From the NCBI GenBank assembly GCA_043228905.1, contig JBHGNT010000010.1, forward strand, positions 12,586,001-12,650,000: 64,000 nt of DNA, in the 5' to 3' direction. Below the pieces are notes generated by a model. That model was not told the DNA's origin, did not search any database, and saw only the letters and a list, made by a program, of their open reading frames with translations. Both the position numbers and the translations under genes were made by a program. The first letter of the stretch is position 1, and each line of letters begins with the position of its first letter. This DNA comes from Azolla caroliniana (lineage: Eukaryota > Polypodiophyta). Shown piece after piece: positions 58,474-64,000 of the stretch.

Positions 58474-59197
58474 AACGACACTATCATATATTAAATTTCC
58501 GACGCATATCAGGTGTTAACTGTTTGATAACTCAAAAACTCAAGTCGTAAAGTAGGTGTTACAATAATGTACAATTAACAAAATAATCAATATTATGTTT
58601 GAACGATTGATGACAAACTTTACGTTGATTTTCTTCTCCTAACATCAATTTCTAAACTTAATTCCATTATTCGATTAATGGTAGAGGTTTCAAATGAAAT
58701 TGGAGAAAATATTATGTTGTTCGGGACAACAACAAGAAGTATATTTAGTTGTGGTTATTCCTCAACATTGTTACGATAAATTAGTACACCAACATTTATA
58801 GTTTAGATAACTTGATTCAATTTCAAACAATACGCATAGATTGCAGAATAATATTCAACTGTCGACAAGCATTGTACCATTTTTCTTTATTTGTAGCATA
58901 GCACTAGAATAGTACATTTACTAACTCATTTACTAAATGAATTCCATTGTAATCAAGATGCCTCGAATTGTTGATTTTTACCCGAGACGCGTGGGTACAA
59001 GTACAGGCATACGAAAAACTAGATACATCATAGCTCATGGGTTAGTTTGGCATCGATAAAAACCGGTGAACTTATTAAATCTTAAAAACGGGAGTGTGAT
59101 AGAATAATCCTCTGTTCCTCGTTGATGCTTGCGCAATATATAAATAATATTTATTACTAATCAATGATTACAATATTAAAATGCATAGAAGATCTGA

Positions 59198-59269
59198 TCC
59201 AGTGTAGTCTAGTTGGTTAGGATACTCGGCTCTCACCCGAGAGACCCGGGTTCAATTCCCGGTAATGGA
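59198..59269 (+). tRNA. tRNA-Glu(CTC)-like, near-intact
   Basis: Anticodon arm consensus and T stem CCGGG/CCCGG perfect. Acceptor TCCAGTG/TAATGGA has one mismatch and one G-T. Confidence 0.55.
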
Positions 59270-59940
59270 AACGACAATATCATATATTAAACTTCCGACG
59301 CATATCATGTGTTAACCGTTTGATAACTCAAGACCTAAAGTAGTTAGAATAATATACAATTAACAAAATAATCAATCTTATGTTTGAAGGATTGACGACG
59401 AACTTTGCTTTGATTTTTTTCTCAAAACATCAATTTCTAAACTTAATCCCATTATTCAATTAATAGTATAGGTTTCAAATGAGATTTGACAAAACATTAT
59501 GTTGTTCGGGACAAGAAGAAGCAATATATTTAGTCGTGGTTATTCCTCAACATTGTTACGACAAATTAGTACACCAACAATTATAGTTTGGATAACTTGA
59601 TACAATTTGCAAAAATACGCATTGATTGTCGAATAATGGTGAATTCCCGATGAGCATTGCACAATGTTTCTTTATTTGAAGTAAAGCACTAAAATATTAC
59701 ATTCACTAATTCATTTACTAAATGAATTCATTTACTAGTTGGTTCGGATCCTTGTTTTTTAAACGAGACTCCCTGGTACAACAACTCACATGGGAAAAAC
59801 TAGATACATCATAGATCATGAGGTAATATCGCATCGATAAAAACTAAAAACGAGAGTGTGTTAGAATAATCCTCGGTTTCTCATTGATATTATTTATTAC
59901 TAATCAATGACTGAAAAATTAAAAAGTACACAAGATATGA

Positions 59941-60012
59941 TCCATTGTAGTCTAGTTGGTTAGTATAGTCGCCTTTCACCCGAGAGACCCGTGTTCAACT
60001 CCCGGCAATGGA
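59941..60012 (+). pseudogene. tRNA-Glu(TTC)-like
   Basis: Acceptor perfect; anticodon stem GTCGC/CCGAG and T stem CCGTG/CCCGG mismatched. Confidence 0.55.
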
Positions 60013-60612
60013 AACGACAATATCATATATTAAATTTTCGACGCATATCATCTGTTAACTGTTTGATAACTCAAAAACTCAAGACCTAAAGTAGGTGTTC
60101 CAATAATGTACAATTAACAAAATAATCAATAAATTGAATTTCTAAACTTACTCCCATTATTTGATTAATGGTAGAGGTTTCGCATGAAATTGGACAAAAC
60201 ATTATGTTGTTCGAGACAACAAAAAGATGTATATTTGGTTGTGGTTGTTCATCAATATTGGTATGACAAATTAGTACACGAACAATTATAGTTTGGATAA
60301 CTCGATACAATTTCAAACAATATGCATAGATTGCAGAATAATGGTCAACTGTCGATGAGGATTGCCAAATGAATTCCATTGTAATCAAGTTGCCTCGAAT
60401 CTTTGATTCTTACTCGAAACGCAATAGAAAAAACTAGATACATTATATATAATGAGTTACTGTGGCATCGATAAAAATCCGTGAAATTATTAAATCTTAA
60501 AAACGACAGTGTGTTAGAACAATCCTCAGTTTTTCATTGATGCTTAAGCAATATATAAATATTATTTATTACCAATCAATGATTGCAATATGAAAAAGTG
60601 CACAAGATGTGA

Positions 60613-60684
60613 TCCATTGAAGTCTAGTTGGTTAGAATACTCGGTTCTCACCCGAGATACTCGTGCTCAACTCCTGGCAGTAGA
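60613..60684 (+). pseudogene. tRNA-Glu(CTC)-like
   Basis: T arm TCGTG-CTCAACT-CCTGG and 3' acceptor CAGTAGA are decayed. Confidence 0.5.
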
Positions 60685-61245
60685 AAGGACAATATCATAT
60701 ATATAATTTTGCGACGCATTTCATGTGTTAACTGTTTAATAACTCAAAAACTCAAGACATAAAGTAGCTGTTACAATAATGTAAAATTAACAAAATAATC
60801 AATATTATGTTTGAAGGATTGATGACAAACTTTCCTTTGGTTTTTATAGTTTGGATAACTTGATAGAATTTCCAAACATACACATTGATAGTAGAATAAT
60901 GTTGAACTCTCGATCAACATTGCACCATAGTTTTTTATTTGAAGAAAAGCACTAGAATATTACATTGACCAATTCATTTACTAAATGAATTCTATGGTAG
61001 TCTAGTTGGTTCGGATCCTTGTTTTTTACACGAGACTCCCGGGTACAACAATAGGCATTGGAAAAACTAGATACGTCATAGATCATGAGCTAATGTCGCA
61101 TAGATAAAAACCCTTGAAATTATTTAATCTTAAAAACGAGAGTGTGAGAGAATAATCCTCAGTTTCTCGTTGATACCTGCTCAATATATAAATATTATTT
61201 ATTAGTAATCTATGATTGCAATATTAAGAAGTACAGAAGATAGGA

Positions 61246-61317
61246 TCCATTGTAGTCTAGTTGGTTAGGATACTTGGCTTTCACCCGAGAGACCTGGGTT
61301 CAACTCCCGGCAATGGA
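61246..61317 (+). tRNA. tRNA-Glu(TTC), well-folding copy
   Basis: Acceptor 7 of 7; anticodon stem CTTGG/CCGAG with one T-G; T stem CTGGG/CCCGG with one T-G; GG in the D loop and B box GGTTCAACTCC intact. No close T-run terminator. Confidence 0.7.
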
Positions 61318-62266
61318 ACTGATTATATCATATATTAAATTTCCGACTCATAGCATGTGTTAACGGTTTGATAACTCAAAAACTCAAGACCCAAAGTAGA
61401 TGTTACAATAATGTACAGTTAACAAAATAATCAATGTTATGTTTGAAGGTTTGATGACGAACTTTCCTTTCATTTTTTTCTCCTAACATCAATTTCTAAA
61501 CTTAATCCCAATATTCAATTAATAGTGGATGTTTCAAATGAAATTTGACAAAACATTATGTTGTTCGGGACAAGAATAAGAAATATATTTAGTTGTGCAT
61601 ATTTCTCAACATGGTTACGACAAATTAGTACACCGACAATTATAGTTTGGATAACTGGATAGAATTTCCAAAAATACGCATAGATTGTAGAATAATGGTG
61701 AACTCTCGATTAACATTGCACCATATTTCTTTATTTGAAGCAAAGCACATGAATATTACATTAACTAATTCACTTACTAAATGAATTCCATTGTAGTCTA
61801 GTTGGTTCAGATCCTTGTTTTTTACATGAGACTCCCGGCTAGAACATTATGGTTATTCCTGAACATTGTTATAACAAATTACTACACCAACAATTATAGT
61901 TTGGATCACTTGATACATAGATTGTAGAATAATGGTCAATTGTCGATGACTATTCGACTATGTTTCTTGATTTGTAACAAAGGACTACAATGGTACATTA
62001 ACTAATTCATTAACAAAGGACTAGAATGATACATTATAATCTAGTTGCCTCGGATCCTTACTTTTTACCTGGGACACCCGACTACAAGTAGATATATCAT
62101 ATATCACGAGTTAATGTGGCATCGATAAAAACCCTTGAAATTATCAAATCCTTAAAACGATAGTGTGTTAGAATAACCCTCAGTTTGTCATTGATACTTG
62201 CGCAATATATAAATATTATTTGTTTCTAATCAATGAGTGCAATATAAAAAACCACACAAGATGTGA

Positions 62267-62338
62267 TCCATTGTAGTCTAGTTGGTTAGGATACTTAGCT
62301 TTCACCCGAGAGACCCGGGTTTAACTCCCGGCAATGGA
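62267..62338 (+). tRNA. tRNA-Glu(TTC)-like, near-intact
   Basis: Acceptor and T stems perfect. Anticodon stem CTTAG/CCGAG has one mismatch; B box GGTTTAACTCC. Confidence 0.5.
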
Positions 62339-63024
62339 AACGACAATATCATATATAAAATTTTCGACGTATATCATATGTTAATTGTTTGATAACTCAA
62401 ATAGTTAAGCTCTAAAGTAGTTGTTAGAATAATGTACAATTAACAAAATAATCAACATTATGTTTGAAGGATTGATGACGAACCTTGCATTGATTTGTTT
62501 CTCCTAACATCAATTTCTAAACTTAATCTCATTATTCAATTAATAGTATAGGTTTCAAATGAGATTTGACAAAACATTATGTTGTTCGCGACAACAGGAA
62601 GCAGTATATTTAGTCGTGGTTATTCCTCAACATTGTTACGATAAATTAGTACACCAAGAATTATAATTTGGATAACTTGATACAATTTCTAAAAGTACAC
62701 ATAGATTGTCGAATAATGGTGAATTCATGAGCATTGCAGCATGTTTCTTTATTTGATCGAAAGCACATGAATATTACATTAACTAATTCATTTACTAAAT
62801 GAATTCCATTCTACTCTAGTTCGTTTGAACAATAACCATTGGAAAAACTAGATACATCATAGATCATGAGGTAATGTCGCATCGATAACAACCCTTCAAA
62901 TTATTAAATCTTAAAAATGAGAGTGTGTTAGAATAATACTAAGTCTCTCGTTGATGCTTTCCCAATATATAAATATTACATATTACTAATCTACGATTGC
63001 AATATATCTATACACAAGATAGGA

Positions 63025-63096
63025 TCCATTGAAGTTTGGTTGGTTAGATTACTCGGCTCTCACCCGAGAGACTCGGGTTCAACTCCCGGCAATGAA
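63025..63096 (+). pseudogene. tRNA-Glu(CTC)-like
   Basis: Anticodon arm perfect, B box GGTTCAACTCC intact; acceptor TCCATTG/CAATGAA has one mismatch and D arm is GTTTGGTTGG. Confidence 0.5.
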
Positions 63097-63640
63097 AACG
63101 ACAATATCATATACTAAATTTCCCACGCATATCTTGTGTTAATTATTTGATAACTAAAAAACTCAAGACCTAAAAAGTCAAATTAACAAAATAATCAATA
63201 TTATGTTTGAAGGATTGATAACAGACTTTCGTTTGGTTTTATAGTTTGGATAACTTGATAGAATTTCCAAACATACGCATAGATTGTAGAGTAATGTTGA
63301 ACTCTCGATCAACATTGCACCATAGTTCTTTATTTGAAGAAAAGCACTAGAATATTAAATTAACTAATTCATTTACTAAATGAATTCTATTGTAGTCTAG
63401 TTGGTTCGGATCCTTGTTTTTTACACGAGACTCCCGGGTACAACAATAGGCATTGGAAAAAATAGAGACATCATGGATCATGCGGTAATGTCGCATCGAT
63501 AAAAACCCTTGAAATTATTTAATCTTAAAAACCAGAGTGTGTTAGAATAATCCTCAGTTTCCCATTGATGCTTGCGCAATATATAAATATTATTTATTAC
63601 TAATCTATGATTGCAATATGAAGAAGTACACAAGATAGGA

Positions 63641-63712
63641 TCCATTGTAGTCTAGTTGGTTAGGATACTTGGCTTTCACCGGAGAGACCCGGGTTCAACT
63701 CCCGGCAATGGA
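63641..63712 (+). tRNA. tRNA-Glu(TTC)-like, near-intact
   Basis: Acceptor and T stems perfect with intact A and B boxes; anticodon stem CTTGG/CGGAG has one mismatch. Confidence 0.6.
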
Positions 63713-64000
63713 AATGATCATATCATATATTACATTTCTGACTCATAGCATGTCTTAACGCTTTGATAAGTCAAAAACTCAGGACCTAAAGTAGATGTTG
63801 GAATAATGTACAATTAACAAAATAATCAATATTATGTTTGAACGATTGATGACGAACTTTGCTTGAATTTTTTCTCCTAACATCAATTTCTAAGCTTAAT
63901 CCCAATATTCAATTAATAGTAGAGGTTCGAAATGAAATTTGACAACAATTATAGTTTAGATAAGTTGATACAATTTCAAACAATATGCATAGATGGTAGA

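Larger units (their letters stand above)
50411..64000. repeat. tRNA-Glu satellite array, block 3
   Basis: Array with the same modules to the window end, so its right border is not seen. It is a mosaic of other blocks: about 52820-53120 resembles 23990-24290; 55740-56100 resembles 13920-14330; 60090-60800 resembles 6120-6840; 60800-61800 resembles 31730-32600; 61850-62170 resembles 33620-33980; 62840-63250 resembles 35460-35890. Confidence 0.93.

Noticed and set aside
5336-64000. CRISPR array
   Set aside because: Repeats are long, diverged and carry tRNA-like modules; there are no short constant repeats with unique spacers, no cas genes, and the genome is eukaryotic.
5336-64000. Dispersed SINEs derived from tRNA-Glu
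   Set aside because: Copies are head to tail in one orientation with shared long spacers and no target duplications or A-tails, which fits a satellite and not separate SINE insertions.

Overview
The window looks like a repeat-dominated stretch of a land-plant nuclear genome, most likely a seed-free plant (moss, lycophyte or fern). The evidence is: CCCTAAA telomere-type motifs; a chromodomain Ty3/gypsy element resembling the Tcn1/sushi type rather than the usual seed-plant chromoviruses; a Penelope-like reverse transcriptase without a visible endonuclease; and tRNA-Glu sequences of plant type. I find no ordinary host protein gene. Short open frames inside the AT-rich array are chance readings. 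All positions were read by eye.

Layout. (1) 1-5335: a decayed chromovirus on + (end of 5' LTR, gag, pol with protease, RT, RNase H, integrase and chromodomain, then 3' LTR). (2) 5336-21282, 23707-39544 and 50411-64000: one very large, AT-rich tandem array. Its unit (mostly about 0.6-0.85 kb) carries a 72-nt tRNA-Glu-like sequence (module A) and a second, more decayed tRNA-Glu-derived sequence (module B or C). I counted about 60 module-A copies with anticodons CTC or TTC. A few still fold well; most are decayed. (3) 21283-23706 and 47942-50410: two copies of a non-array block with a T-rich stretch, telomere-like repeats, an unrecognised open frame, a zinc-knuckle/protease relic and an LTR-like stretch. 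(4) 39545-40298 plus 46257-47474: a Penelope-like element split by a second, younger chromovirus on - (40299-46251) with a CCCCC target duplication. (5) 37020-37667: an unrelated solo LTR with GTAAC target duplication.

History read from the sequence. The array arose by unequal exchange of tRNA-bearing units. A block of about 21 kb (from 5336) was then duplicated in tandem (from 26476), and the copies have since diverged by deletions and insertions. The second copy preserves the empty site of the first chromovirus. The Penelope element lies in + orientation and is followed by CCCTAAA repeats, the junction expected if it was once joined to a telomere end.

The most interesting points are the tRNA-Glu satellite with compensatory base changes in its stems; a 12-nt perfect match between each chromovirus's primer site and its predicted RNA 5' end (Tf1-like self-priming); Pol III-type A and B boxes at the outer edge of the chromovirus LTRs; and the telomere-type Penelope junction.
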